DNA from: Opitutia bacterium
GTDB lineage: Bacteria; Verrucomicrobiota; Verrucomicrobiia; Opitutales; Opitutaceae
NCBI GenBank assembly: GCA_016217545.1
Contig: JACRHT010000016.1
Location: 62,001 to 126,000, forward strand
Length of the DNA stretch: 64,000 nucleotides
Reading direction: 5' to 3'
The notes beneath the pieces were generated by a model. It was not told the origin of the DNA, did not search any database, and saw only the letters and a program-made list of their open reading frames with translations. Below, piece after piece: positions 43,672 through 51,763 of this stretch. The position numbers were made by a program, and so were the translations under genes. Each line of letters opens with the position of its first letter. The stretch's first letter is position 1.

Positions 43672-43926
43672 CCGGTGAAAGTGCACGGCCCGAAGGCGGA
43701 CGGGCCGCATTTGGGCGCAGGGCTGGCGTGTCGGGGGATTTCCTACCCACCCTGCCGTTCGAGTCCCGATAGGAAACGAGCCACGGGTGGGCTATGCTCC
43801 GTCCGTCCCCAGCGTCTTCCTGCCATTTCCATGCCCACTCCTTTCCCCTGCGCTTTTGACGGTATTCGCGGCTTCGCGGCGCCGAGTTTCCGCCGGGCGA
43901 ACTCGATGACCGGGCGTCGCTGACCG

Positions 43927-44712
43927 ATGTCCACCGTCTTGAAAGCCGTGCTCGCTCCTGACGCCGCGCTCTCGGCGTCCGTCAGTGCGTCAGATGCCGC
44001 GCGAACGGCGTTGCCGAGCGAGACCGTCATCGCTCTGCCTTCCGCACCCAAGCTCTCCGAGATGACGCGCGTGCTGCTGGTCGACGATCACCCGGTGACC
44101 CGGCAGGGGATGAAGGCGCTCATTTCTCAGCAACCGAACCTCGAGGTCGTCGGCGAGGCGGACAACGCCCCGCGTGCGCTCGAACTCGTCGAGAAGCTCA
44201 AGCCGAACCTCGCCATCGTCGACATCACGCTGCGCTCAACGAACGGCATCGAACTCACCAAAGGCATGCGCGCGCAGTCACCCGAACTGCAGGTCCTGAT
44301 TGTCTCGATGCACGACGAGAACCTCTACGCCGAACGCGCGCTGCGGGCGGGAGCCATGGGTTATCTGATGAAGCACGAGGCGAGCGAGAAGATCGTCACC
44401 GCCATCCGGCGCATTCAGCAGGGCGAAATCTACCTGAGTGAGCGCATCAAGGAAAAGATGCTGCACCGCTTCGTGAACCACCGGGCCGACGAGATGCGCT
44501 CGCCGATCGACACGCTAAGCGATCGCGAGATGGAAGTCTTCCAGCTCATCGGCAACGGCTACGGCACGCGCCTCATCGCGCAGCAGCTGAATCTCTCGAT
44601 CAAGACCATCGATTCCTACCGCGAGCACCTGAAGCTAAAGCTCAACCTCGAGTCCGGCCCCGAGCTCGTGCGCTACGCCATCCAGTGGATGAAAAGCCAG
44701 GGCACGATGTAG
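43927..44712 (+). CDS. NarL/FixJ-family response regulator
   Basis: The 261-residue protein has an N-terminal extension (1-45, Ala/Ser-rich). A receiver domain follows (about 48-165) with Asp53/Asp54 in LLVDDHPVTRQG, phospho-acceptor Asp99 in IVDITLRS and the lysine in YLMKHEAS. A LuxR-type helix-turn-helix is at about 195-255 (LSDREMEVFQLIGNGYGTRL, SIKTIDSYREHLKLKLNL). No histidine kinase is adjacent. ATG 44062 (MTRVLLVDDH) is an equally good start; neither has a clear ribosome-binding site. Confidence 0.9.
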   Translation: MSTVLKAVLAPDAALSASVSASDAARTALPSETVIALPSAPKLSEMTRVLLVDDHPVTRQGMKALISQQPNLEVVGEADNAPRALELVEKLKPNLAIVDITLRSTNGIELTKGMRAQSPELQVLIVSMHDENLYAERALRAGAMGYLMKHEASEKIVTAIRRIQQGEIYLSERIKEKMLHRFVNHRADEMRSPIDTLSDREMEVFQLIGNGYGTRLIAQQLNLSIKTIDSYREHLKLKLNLESGPELVRYAIQWMKSQGTM

Positions 44713-45145
44713 TCCGTTTTTCCGTTCTTTGAATTTCTCACGCGCGGCCGCACAGCCCGGCACGTTCGCTCTCTCGTCCAATCGGGAGCGACGATCGAAC
44801 ACGACTTCGCGATCTTCGCATGTCGGAGCCGAGTTCGTTGCTCCCCCCCCGGCACGTCGCGGCGCGCGAGAATTACGACCGCAAGTCGGATGGTGGCGCT
44901 GGGGCGCATCACCATCCGGCGGGCCACGTTCATTCGCGCTCGCCGATGTTTCCGCACAAATGTCGGCGAATCGAGTGCACATAGCGGTCGTGGTCGCCGC
45001 TCGGCAGGTAGAGTGCAAGCTCCCGGCCGAGCGGCGGCCAACAATTTCTCTCGGGGCAGCGACCGATGGGATCGTGATTTCCTCTTCCCGTTTGGTGTCG
45101 GGCCGCTGACCCGCTAGCAGCGATCACGTCTAGAACGCGACGCGC
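44713..45145. other. Non-coding stretch with no recognised gene
   Basis: These 433 bases hold only low-quality open frames on both strands, with no domain or signal peptide and many arginines. A run of nine C lies at about 44843-44851. I see no tRNA, terminator or clear promoter. An untranslated RNA cannot be excluded. Confidence 0.5.
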
Positions 45146-45658
45146 TCACCGGGCAAGCGGCAGCACGATCTTCACCAGCACGGTGACGGCGAAACCCGTC
45201 GCCTCGATCAAGGCTGCGCCCCACAGGATCCAGCGTTCGCGTTTCCCCGGGGCAAAGACGCCACCGACAAACCAAAGCCCGCCGCCCACCGGCATCGCCA
45301 TGACACGCAGCGGCGCGGCGACGGACCAGAACGATTGCGGTGCGACGACCGACGCGAGTGCGAGCCACGCGGGACCGGACAGGGAGATTGCCACGGCAAC
45401 AAACGCGAGACCGCGCCAGAAGCGCGGCACCGCGCGCAACCAAAGGAGCGCAAGCGTCGTGGGCACAAGTCCGATGATGCAGAAGACTTCGACGAACATC
45501 ATGAGATCGCCCCAGGCATGCATGCCACTGGAGGCCAGCGCATCGACCGGATCCGTGAGATACCGGCGTAGCCAGACGGCGAGCAACCCGACGCCAGCCG
45601 CCAACAGATAGCCGACGACAACGACGCCGACTTTGGTCGAAGCGGAAAGCGGCTTCAT
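45146..45658 (-). CDS. Integral membrane protein of unknown function
   Basis: The 170-residue protein starts at ATG 45658. It has about five hydrophobic helices (VGVVVVGYLLAAGVGLLAVW, LMMFVEVFCIIGLVPTTLAL, GLAFVAVAISLSGPAWLAL and two more to the end). No motif is recognised. It stands alone and divergent from pssA. Confidence 0.65.
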   Translation of the reverse strand: MKPLSASTKVGVVVVGYLLAAGVGLLAVWLRRYLTDPVDALASSGMHAWGDLMMFVEVFCIIGLVPTTLALLWLRAVPRFWRGLAFVAVAISLSGPAWLALASVVAPQSFWSVAAPLRVMAMPVGGGLWFVGGVFAPGKRERWILWGAALIEATGFAVTVLVKIVLPLAR

Positions 45659-45829
45659 GGGAAGACTTTCGCGCAACACTGCGCGGTTGCCAATACGGAT
45701 TCCCGTCTGCGCCCGTCGACATGCGCTGGCCACGCACCGACGCGTCCGCGCAGCCAACGGAACGAGGAAATGCGCCAAATTTCTGGCTGTGTAGGGCGCA
45801 GCGCCGCAAGTAGAGTTCGTGCCGCTGCC

Positions 45830-46462
45830 ATGTCCAACGCTCCTATCGAACGCCCCAAACCGTTTTCGCTGATCCGCTCGTTCGTCGCGGCGGACTTCCT
45901 CACGCTCGGGAACGGGGCGTGCGGCAGCGGCGCGGTCCTGGCGGCGATGCAATACCTCGTCACTCGCGAGCCGCGTTGGCTCGTCGGTGCGATGGCGCTG
46001 TTGCCGGTGGCGCTGGTGCTGGATTTCGCCGATGGGCGCGTGGCGCGGTGGCGGCGCAAGTCGTCGTTCCTCGGCGCCGACCTCGATTCGCTGGCGGACG
46101 TGATCTCCTTCGGGCTGGCGCCCGCCGCGATCGCTTTCGCGGTCGGGTTACGCGGCGCGCTCGACGTGATGATCCTGCTCTACTTCGTGGCGTGCGGCAT
46201 CAGCCGTCTCGCCCGTTTCAACGCCACGGCGGCGGCGCTCGCGGACGAGTCAGGGAAAGTGAAGTATTTCGAGGGAACACCGATTCCCACCAGCGTCTTC
46301 CTCGTGCTGTTCCTCGCGGTCCTGCACTTCGCGGGAAAACTCGGGGACCAGGTCTGGTTGGGGCAGTGGACGATCGGCGGGCTCGTGCTGCACCCGCTGA
46401 CGATCCTCTTTGCGCTCAGCGGCAGCGCGATGATCAGCACCCTGCGCGTGCCGAAAATCTGA
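45830..46462 (+). CDS. pssA: CDP-alcohol phosphatidyltransferase (phosphatidylserine synthase type)
   Basis: It condenses CDP-diacylglycerol with an alcohol, probably serine, at the membrane. The 210-residue protein has the signature DxxDGxxARx8GxxxDxxxD, seen as DFADGRVAR followed by GADLDSLAD. There are about six membrane helices. FLTLGNGACGSGAV near the N-terminus and GISRLARFN are typical of PssA. Serine specificity is inferred from overall similarity. ATG 45830 gives the family N-terminus. Confidence 0.88.
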   Translation: MSNAPIERPKPFSLIRSFVAADFLTLGNGACGSGAVLAAMQYLVTREPRWLVGAMALLPVALVLDFADGRVARWRRKSSFLGADLDSLADVISFGLAPAAIAFAVGLRGALDVMILLYFVACGISRLARFNATAAALADESGKVKYFEGTPIPTSVFLVLFLAVLHFAGKLGDQVWLGQWTIGGLVLHPLTILFALSGSAMISTLRVPKI

Positions 46463-46524
46463 GCGGCTTCCTCTCCGGGTGAAAACAGCTCGCGCGCGCG
46501 GCGCTCACACGAGAGCGTCGACGG

Positions 46525-46875
46525 ATGCCCAAGCCCGTCGCCACCGACATTGAAGCCCGGAAAAGCGCCCTCGTTCGCGGGGCACTACTCGTCGTCGCGG
46601 CGATGGGAGCGGGCACGCTGTTGTTAGTCGTAGCGGGACGCCTGGGGTGGCTCGCTGCTCCAGGCGCCGCGCGGCCGGTGAGCAGCGTAATTGTCGTCGC
46701 GACGCTCGCGGTGCTGGCGATGGGCGTGCGCACGCTGTGGCGCGAAGCCTTTGCGCGGCGCTTCGACGGCGTGGGCCTGGTCGCGCTCGCGCTGACGTTG
46801 AGCGCGACGCTTTCGCTCGCGCTGTTTATCGCGATCCTCGCGTTGATCTGGCTCGGCGGCAGCTGGCTCGAGTGA
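46525..46875 (+). CDS. Small integral membrane protein
   Basis: The 116-residue protein has three hydrophobic helices (about 19-45, 53-70 and 85-112; for example VIVVATLAVLAMGV and LVALALTLSATLSLAL). No domain is recognised. It is 62 bases after pssA in the same direction and convergent with the OPT transporter gene. Confidence 0.55.
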   Translation: MPKPVATDIEARKSALVRGALLVVAAMGAGTLLLVVAGRLGWLAAPGAARPVSSVIVVATLAVLAMGVRTLWREAFARRFDGVGLVALALTLSATLSLALFIAILALIWLGGSWLE

Positions 46876-46881
46876 GACGGC

Positions 46882-48711
46882 TCAGAGGAAACGCTTGAGC
46901 TGATCCCACGCCATGATGGCGATGCCCATCAGGCTCTCGCCGGCGATGAAGCCGGACGCGATCGGCACGACGGATTTCTCGGCGAGGGCGGGCTTCCAGC
47001 GGCGCATGCATTCGGCGAACGCCGCGCCGAGGAACATCGCGATGCAATTGCTGCCCGGCAGCACCATCGCGATGCCGATGCCGGCGGGCGAGGGGAGCAG
47101 CGGACGGAGTTTCTTCGGCGCGAATTTGTCCCACAGCGCCATGACGACACCGAGCAGCAAGCCGATGACGATCGCCGGCTTCACGCTTGGGTGGAGCGCC
47201 GCGAGGCCGCCGGAAAACGCCTTGGAAACGCCCGCCCAGACGACGCACGACGGCGCGGGCCAGTCTTCGCCGCCGAGCACGCTCGCATCGGGAATGAGCA
47301 GCCGGAACGCCGGCACGATGACGATCGCGCCCGCGACGACGCCGAAGAGTTGCGCGTAGAATTGATGCCGCGGCTTCGCGCCGAGCAGCCAGCCGGTCTT
47401 GAGCGTCGTGAGCAGGTCTGCCGCGTGCAGGCCGATACCGCCGGTGACATTGGCCGACATGATGTTGCCCGAGAGATTGCCCGGCGACATGACGCCGTAG
47501 AGGACTTGCGTGACCGGTCCGAGCGCCTTCGTCGGCGTGACATCGGTCTCGCCGGTGACGCGCGCCGCGACGAAACCCATGACAACCGCCAGCGGGACTG
47601 CCACGAGGGAAGCCCAGAGAGGAATTTGAAACAGGCGCGTCATCAGGAAGACCACGAGCGGCGACAACAGCACGAATCCCGCGGGGAACCACCACTCGGG
47701 GCACTCGACGGAAGCGATGCCGCGTTCGGTTTCCTTCGAGCGGCGGAAGATCCTTCCGATGCCGGTGAAAGCGCGCAGGATGCTCTGGTAATCGAGGGCG
47801 AACGACGTGATGCCCGACGCCACGAGGATCGCGGCACCCGGCCAGAGCGTCCACGCCACGATGCCCTTGTAGCTCACCGACGTCACGATGCCGCGCTCGA
47901 CGAGCGCCGGCGCGAGCACGCCGTAGGTCAGCAGGCCACTCAGCAGCAGCGACCAGCCCACGCGAAAACTAGTGAGCGCACCGGCACCGAAGAGCACGAC
48001 CTCGACTTTCATCGCCAGCGTCCACTCGGCGAGGGAGCGACCACCGAGCTTGGCGAACGGAATCGAGAATTGAGTGGGGAGCAGCTTGAGGGCGTCGCGC
48101 AGAAGCGTCAGCACGGCGCCGAACGCGGCGGCGATGCCCAGCCACTTCGCCTTGTCAGCTCCGCCGCCCTCGGCGGCACCGTGGATGGAGCTGATTGTCT
48201 CGGCCGTGGCCGTGCCGGTGGGGAAAGACAGACCTTCCTGATTGATCAGCTGGCGCTTGATCGGGATGGCTGCGAACACACCGAGCGCGGCGATCACGGC
48301 AAACCACGCGATCATGGGGAGCGGCTCCGGCCGCACGGTCGTCACCATGAGCAACGCGCCGAACGCCGCCATGTTTCCGCCGCCGGTCATGTAGCCTGCG
48401 CCCGAGGCGACGGTGCTGAGGGCGTTGTTCTCGAGCGCGCTGAGCGGCTTCTTGGTGAGCCGAAGTCCCTGGAGCGCCTGAAACACCGCGAACGCCACGA
48501 TGCACGCCGTGAGCGTCACGCCAATGCTCCAGCCCGTTTTGAAAAACACGTAGAGGTTCGAGAGGCTCATCGCGCCGCCGATGAGCATGCCGACAATGAC
48601 GCCGCGCACGGTGAGATTGGTGGCGCTGGGCTGGTAGGTCTGTTTCAGCCACTCGATTTCACGCGGGGAATCTTGGGCGGCTGGGGCGGGGGCGACGACG
48701 GGGTCCGACAT
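46882..48711 (-). CDS. OPT-family oligopeptide/metal transporter
   Basis: The 609-residue inner-membrane protein belongs to the OPT superfamily, which moves oligopeptides or metal chelates with protons. It starts with a soluble segment (EIEWLKQTYQPSATNLTVRG), then about 14 to 16 hydrophobic helices. Family segments are SNLYVFFKTGWSIGVTLTAC, TVASGAGYMTGGGNMAAFG, FPTGTATAETI and the C-terminal IASGFIAGESLMGI. The substrate cannot be told. No peptidase or periplasmic binding protein is nearby. Confidence 0.92.
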   Translation of the reverse strand: MSDPVVAPAPAAQDSPREIEWLKQTYQPSATNLTVRGVIVGMLIGGAMSLSNLYVFFKTGWSIGVTLTACIVAFAVFQALQGLRLTKKPLSALENNALSTVASGAGYMTGGGNMAAFGALLMVTTVRPEPLPMIAWFAVIAALGVFAAIPIKRQLINQEGLSFPTGTATAETISSIHGAAEGGGADKAKWLGIAAAFGAVLTLLRDALKLLPTQFSIPFAKLGGRSLAEWTLAMKVEVVLFGAGALTSFRVGWSLLLSGLLTYGVLAPALVERGIVTSVSYKGIVAWTLWPGAAILVASGITSFALDYQSILRAFTGIGRIFRRSKETERGIASVECPEWWFPAGFVLLSPLVVFLMTRLFQIPLWASLVAVPLAVVMGFVAARVTGETDVTPTKALGPVTQVLYGVMSPGNLSGNIMSANVTGGIGLHAADLLTTLKTGWLLGAKPRHQFYAQLFGVVAGAIVIVPAFRLLIPDASVLGGEDWPAPSCVVWAGVSKAFSGGLAALHPSVKPAIVIGLLLGVVMALWDKFAPKKLRPLLPSPAGIGIAMVLPGSNCIAMFLGAAFAECMRRWKPALAEKSVVPIASGFIAGESLMGIAIMAWDQLKRFL

Positions 48712-48786
48712 GGGGATGTGCGGCCGACGATGCCAAGCACGCCGATGCCTGCAAGCCCGGCGCGTTCGCGTCCCAGAAAATCAGGC

Positions 48787-48812
48787 GGCCGGCCTGCGTC
48801 CGCAGGCCGGCC
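48787..48812. repeat. 26-base GC palindrome between OPT and DUF4242 genes
   Basis: Arms GGCCGGCCTGCG (48787-48798) and CGCAGGCCGGCC (48801-48812) are perfect reverse complements around two bases. It lies 28 bases downstream of a DUF4242 gene stop and has no T-run. It may act as a hairpin or REP-type element. Confidence 0.75.
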
Positions 48813-48839
48813 GAATGGAGAGGCGCCTGAGGCGCGGGG

Positions 48840-49226
48840 TTAATCCGCCGTTTTCGGGCTGATGATCGTGTTCACCTTCAGCACGGCATCGGCCGGAAAG
48901 CAGCCGCGCTTGGCGTGCTCGCGAACGAGTTCCTCGCTGGGCGCGAGGTAGACGCAAAACATCTTGTCGCCGGTGCAGTAGCTGTGGAGCCAGGTGACCT
49001 TGCCCTCGAGGTCGCGCAGCACGCCGCAGGAGGTCTGCGAAGCGGCTTTCAATTCCGCGGCGCTCAGTTTGCCGAGACCGGGCATGTGACGCTCGATGAC
49101 ATACATGTTGAGTCCGGCCGGGAGCGATTCGGGCTTGGGCTGCTCGGCCGCGGTGGCGGAGCCGAGCGCAACGCACGCGAGCACGGCGAAGAAGAGCGAG
49201 CGGAGGGAACGAGGGAGTTGATTCAT
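48840..49226 (-). CDS. Exported DUF4242-type protein
   Basis: The 128-residue protein has a signal peptide (LRSLFFAVLACVALGSATAA). One DUF4242 domain follows: MYVIERHMPGLGKLSAAELK, LHSYCTGDKMFCVYLAPSEE and REHAKRGCFPADAV. DUF4242 is a ferredoxin-fold family; one member (SCO4226) binds nickel. It is paired with a shorter paralogue 36 bases upstream that lacks the signal peptide. Confidence 0.8.
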   Translation of the reverse strand: MNQLPRSLRSLFFAVLACVALGSATAAEQPKPESLPAGLNMYVIERHMPGLGKLSAAELKAASQTSCGVLRDLEGKVTWLHSYCTGDKMFCVYLAPSEELVREHAKRGCFPADAVLKVNTIISPKTAD

Positions 49227-49262
49227 GTTTTCTGTGTTGGTGATTTGGAGGAAAATCGCGGC

Positions 49263-49538
49263 TCAGTCGCCGCCGGTCGTGGGATCGATGATCGCGTTCA
49301 CTTCGGAAACGCGATTCGCGGGAAAGCCGCCGAGCCGGGCGTGCTCGCGCACGGCCTCCGGATTGGCGGCGATGTAGACGCAATACATGCGGTCCTGCGT
49401 CACATAGCTCTGCACCCACTGCACGCGGGGCGCGAGTTGGTGCAGGACATTGCACGATTTGCGGGAAGCTTCGCCGAGCTGCGCGGGCGTGAAGCTGCCG
49501 AGGGACGGGATGTCTCGTTCGATGACGTATTTGGGCAT
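49263..49538 (-). CDS. Cytoplasmic DUF4242-type protein
   Basis: The 91-residue protein starts at ATG 49538 (MPKYVIERDIPSLG). It contains a complete DUF4242 domain: VQSYVTQDRMYCVYIAANPE and REHARLGGFPANRV. It lacks a signal peptide, so it is a cytoplasmic counterpart of the next gene, with which it probably forms an operon. The role is unknown. Confidence 0.85.
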   Translation of the reverse strand: MPKYVIERDIPSLGSFTPAQLGEASRKSCNVLHQLAPRVQWVQSYVTQDRMYCVYIAANPEAVREHARLGGFPANRVSEVNAIIDPTTGGD

Positions 49539-49700
49539 AAGGTGAAAAGTGACGGGGCGAAAATACCACACCCACGCACAGCGGCATCGGGGCGATCCCC
49601 TGATTCAGGCGCCGGGCGATTCCGTCGCGAAAAGTGCCACGGGGAGCAGAAAAAATTCCGATTGCTTGTCGCGCGCGGCGTGCGCGCTTCGATGCGCGGC

Positions 49701-50375
49701 ATGATTGAAGCCCATGAGCCGTGCCGACCCCGCCTGACGGTTGCCGTTGCCGACGAATGTCCCGTGGTCCGCGAGGGCTTGGTGCGGATCATCGCCGACG
49801 AATGCGACCTGGCGGTCGTCGACAGCGCGGCCACGCCCACCGAGCTGAAGGCGCTCGTGTTGCGACGCATGCCGAAGGTCGTCGTGACCGACCTGATGCT
49901 CGGCGAAACGGACGGACTGGCGCTCATCAAGGAACTCGGCGCCCTCGCTCCCGAATCGCGGGTCGTGGTGTTCACGCTCGAGCCGGAGGACGTTTACGCG
50001 CTGCGCGCTTTCCGGGCGGGCGCGCGCGCGTTCATCTCCAAGCGCGATGCGGTCACGGCGCTCTTTCGCGCGGTGCGCGAGGTCGCGGCGGGCGGCCTGG
50101 TGGTGCCGGCGATCGTCTCGAGCCTGATGTTCGCGCAGCAGGCGCCGGTGCGCCGCGCGGGCGACGCGATCGACGCGCAGTTGAGCGATCGTGAGCTGCA
50201 GGTGTTCCGGCTGGTCGGTCTGCCGCTGCCGACGCGGGTCATTGCCGAGCGCCTCGGCGTCTCGGTCAAGACGGTCGAGACCCACCGCGAAAACATCAAA
50301 AACAAGCTGGCGCTGAATTCCCACCGGGAACTCCTCGCTTGCGCGTCCACCTGGCTGCGGGAGCGCTGCGCGTGA
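49701..50375 (+). CDS. NarL/FixJ-family response regulator
   Basis: The 224-residue protein has a receiver domain (about 11-130) with acidic pair Asp18-Glu19 in VADECPVVREG, phospho-acceptor Asp64 in VVTDLMLGETDG, Thr92 and Lys114 (FISKRDA). A LuxR-type DNA-binding domain is at about 158-220 (LSDRELQVFRLVGLPL, SVKTVETHRENIKNKL). The second acidic residue is a Glu rather than Asp, a common variant. There is no adjacent kinase. ATG 49692 is a near alternative start. The DMT gene follows 4 bases later. Confidence 0.88.
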   Translation: MIEAHEPCRPRLTVAVADECPVVREGLVRIIADECDLAVVDSAATPTELKALVLRRMPKVVVTDLMLGETDGLALIKELGALAPESRVVVFTLEPEDVYALRAFRAGARAFISKRDAVTALFRAVREVAAGGLVVPAIVSSLMFAQQAPVRRAGDAIDAQLSDRELQVFRLVGLPLPTRVIAERLGVSVKTVETHRENIKNKLALNSHRELLACASTWLRERCA

Positions 50376-50379
50376 CCCC

Positions 50380-51216
50380 GTGCGCCGGACGTCCACGCTT
50401 CCGCTCGTTCTGCTCGTGTTGGCGTGCTTCAGCGCCAACAGCCTGATCACGCGCTATGTCGTCAGCCGGCAGCTGCTCGATCCGGCAACGGTGACTCTCG
50501 CACGGTTCGCGGCGGGGGCCGGGATGCTCGCCCTGATTCTCGGCCGCCGCGGCGGCTTCGGCGAAATCTGGCCACGGCGTGCCGACGCGCTGGCGGTGGC
50601 GGCGCTGGCCGGATACGCGCTCGCGATCGCCTACGGCTATCGCTTCATCACGGCGGCGGCGGGAACGTTCGTCTTCTACGCGCTCGTCGTCGTGACCATG
50701 ACGGTGGGCGCGGAAGCGCGACCGACATGGCGCCCGCTCGCCGGCGCGCTCGTGGCGCTGGCGGGCGTGGGCGTGCTGGCTTTCGGCAAGGTTCGCGGTT
50801 CCACGCTGCTCGGCGTCGGACTGCTCGCGCTCACGGGCGCGACATGGGGGATGTATTCGCTGGTGATGCGACGGCGCGGCGCGCCGTTGGTGGCGAACGC
50901 ACGGGCGTTCGTCGGCGTGGCGGCCTTGTTGCCGGTGCTGGCGTGGGCGGAACGCGACGCGCTCGTCTGCACGGCGGGCGGGCTCGCGTTGGGTGTTTTC
51001 ATGGGCGCGGTCACGACCGCGCTCGCATATGCGCTCTGGGCGCGGGTGCTGCCGGAGCTTTCGCCGGTGGAGGCGGGAACCCTGCAACTGCTCGTGCCCG
51101 TGCTGACGGCGAGCGGTGGCGTGGTGTTTCTCGCGGAGCCGCTGACCTGGCAACTCGGCGTCTCCGGCGTCCTCGTCCTCGCCGGGATGTGGCTGACCGT
51201 GCGGCGCGGTCGTTGA
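50380..51216 (+). CDS. EamA/DMT-family transporter
   Basis: The 278-residue protein starts at GTG 50380. It has ten hydrophobic helices in two five-helix halves (EamA repeats), for example FAAGAGMLALILGRR and GVGLLALTGATWGMYSLV, with PVEAGTLQLLVPVLTASGG and WQLGVSGVLVLAGMW in the second half. DMT transporters export metabolites or drugs; the substrate is unknown. It is probably co-transcribed with the response regulator. Confidence 0.85.
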   Translation: MRRTSTLPLVLLVLACFSANSLITRYVVSRQLLDPATVTLARFAAGAGMLALILGRRGGFGEIWPRRADALAVAALAGYALAIAYGYRFITAAAGTFVFYALVVVTMTVGAEARPTWRPLAGALVALAGVGVLAFGKVRGSTLLGVGLLALTGATWGMYSLVMRRRGAPLVANARAFVGVAALLPVLAWAERDALVCTAGGLALGVFMGAVTTALAYALWARVLPELSPVEAGTLQLLVPVLTASGGVVFLAEPLTWQLGVSGVLVLAGMWLTVRRGR

Positions 51217-51251
51217 CCGGATTGCGCGCGTTCGCGCCGAACTCGATGGCC

Positions 51252-51659
51252 TCAGACTTCCGGCGTGCGCTGGTTCGCCGCGCTCCACGCGATCATGTCG
51301 CGCAGCCGTTGTCCGATCTCCTCGGCGACGCGGGTCAGTTCGGCCGCCTCGGTGGGCGGAAGATGCACGCGGCAGTTGCGGCCCCAGAGGTCGAGCCACG
51401 CCTCGAAATGCCGGGCTTCCAGACCGAGTGGGAAGTGCTTCCGCGGCATGCCGCCGGCGTAGCGGACGGGGCCACCGGTGACGTTTGACCAGAAGTCCGC
51501 GATCTTCTCGAGGTGCGCAGGCCAGTCCTCGATGTGCGCGAGGAAGATCGGGCCGATTTCGCGGTGCTGGCGCACGTCGGCGTAGAAATGCCGCAGGAGA
51601 TGGAGCAGGCGTGCGCGTCCGCCGAGGCGTGCGAAGAGCGAAGGGGCGGAAGCGTCCAT
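51252..51659 (-). CDS. Truncated hemoglobin (group III-like)
   Basis: The 135-residue protein is a 2-over-2 globin. LFARLGGRARLLHLL begins helix B, with Tyr26 at B10 in HFYADV. DWPAHLEKIADFWSNVTGG is helix E, and proximal His84 lies in EARHFEAWLDLW. Possible roles are NO or oxygen chemistry; ligand specificity is not readable. It stands alone, divergent from the M20 hydrolase. Confidence 0.88.
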   Translation of the reverse strand: MDASAPSLFARLGGRARLLHLLRHFYADVRQHREIGPIFLAHIEDWPAHLEKIADFWSNVTGGPVRYAGGMPRKHFPLGLEARHFEAWLDLWGRNCRVHLPPTEAAELTRVAEEIGQRLRDMIAWSAANQRTPEV

Positions 51660-51763
51660 GGGGCCAAGGAAGCGACTTCAGGCGCGTTGTCATCGTCGAA
51701 GTGGCGGCGGCTTTGCCGTTGCCGGTGTGATGACGGCACGCATGCTGCGTCGCGACACAACCT

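Noticed and set aside
43686-43707. Terminator after priA (CGGCCCG/CGGGCCG hairpin)
   Set aside because: There is no T-run after the stem, so it may be only chance pairing in GC-rich sequence.
44729-45109. Open frame of 126 residues in the gap after the first response regulator
   Set aside because: Composition is unlike real genes here, with no domain, signal peptide or ribosome-binding site.
47191-48843. Frame on the + strand of 550 residues under the OPT transporter
   Set aside because: It is Arg/His/Glu-rich with no domain and opposes a clear 14-16 helix transporter.
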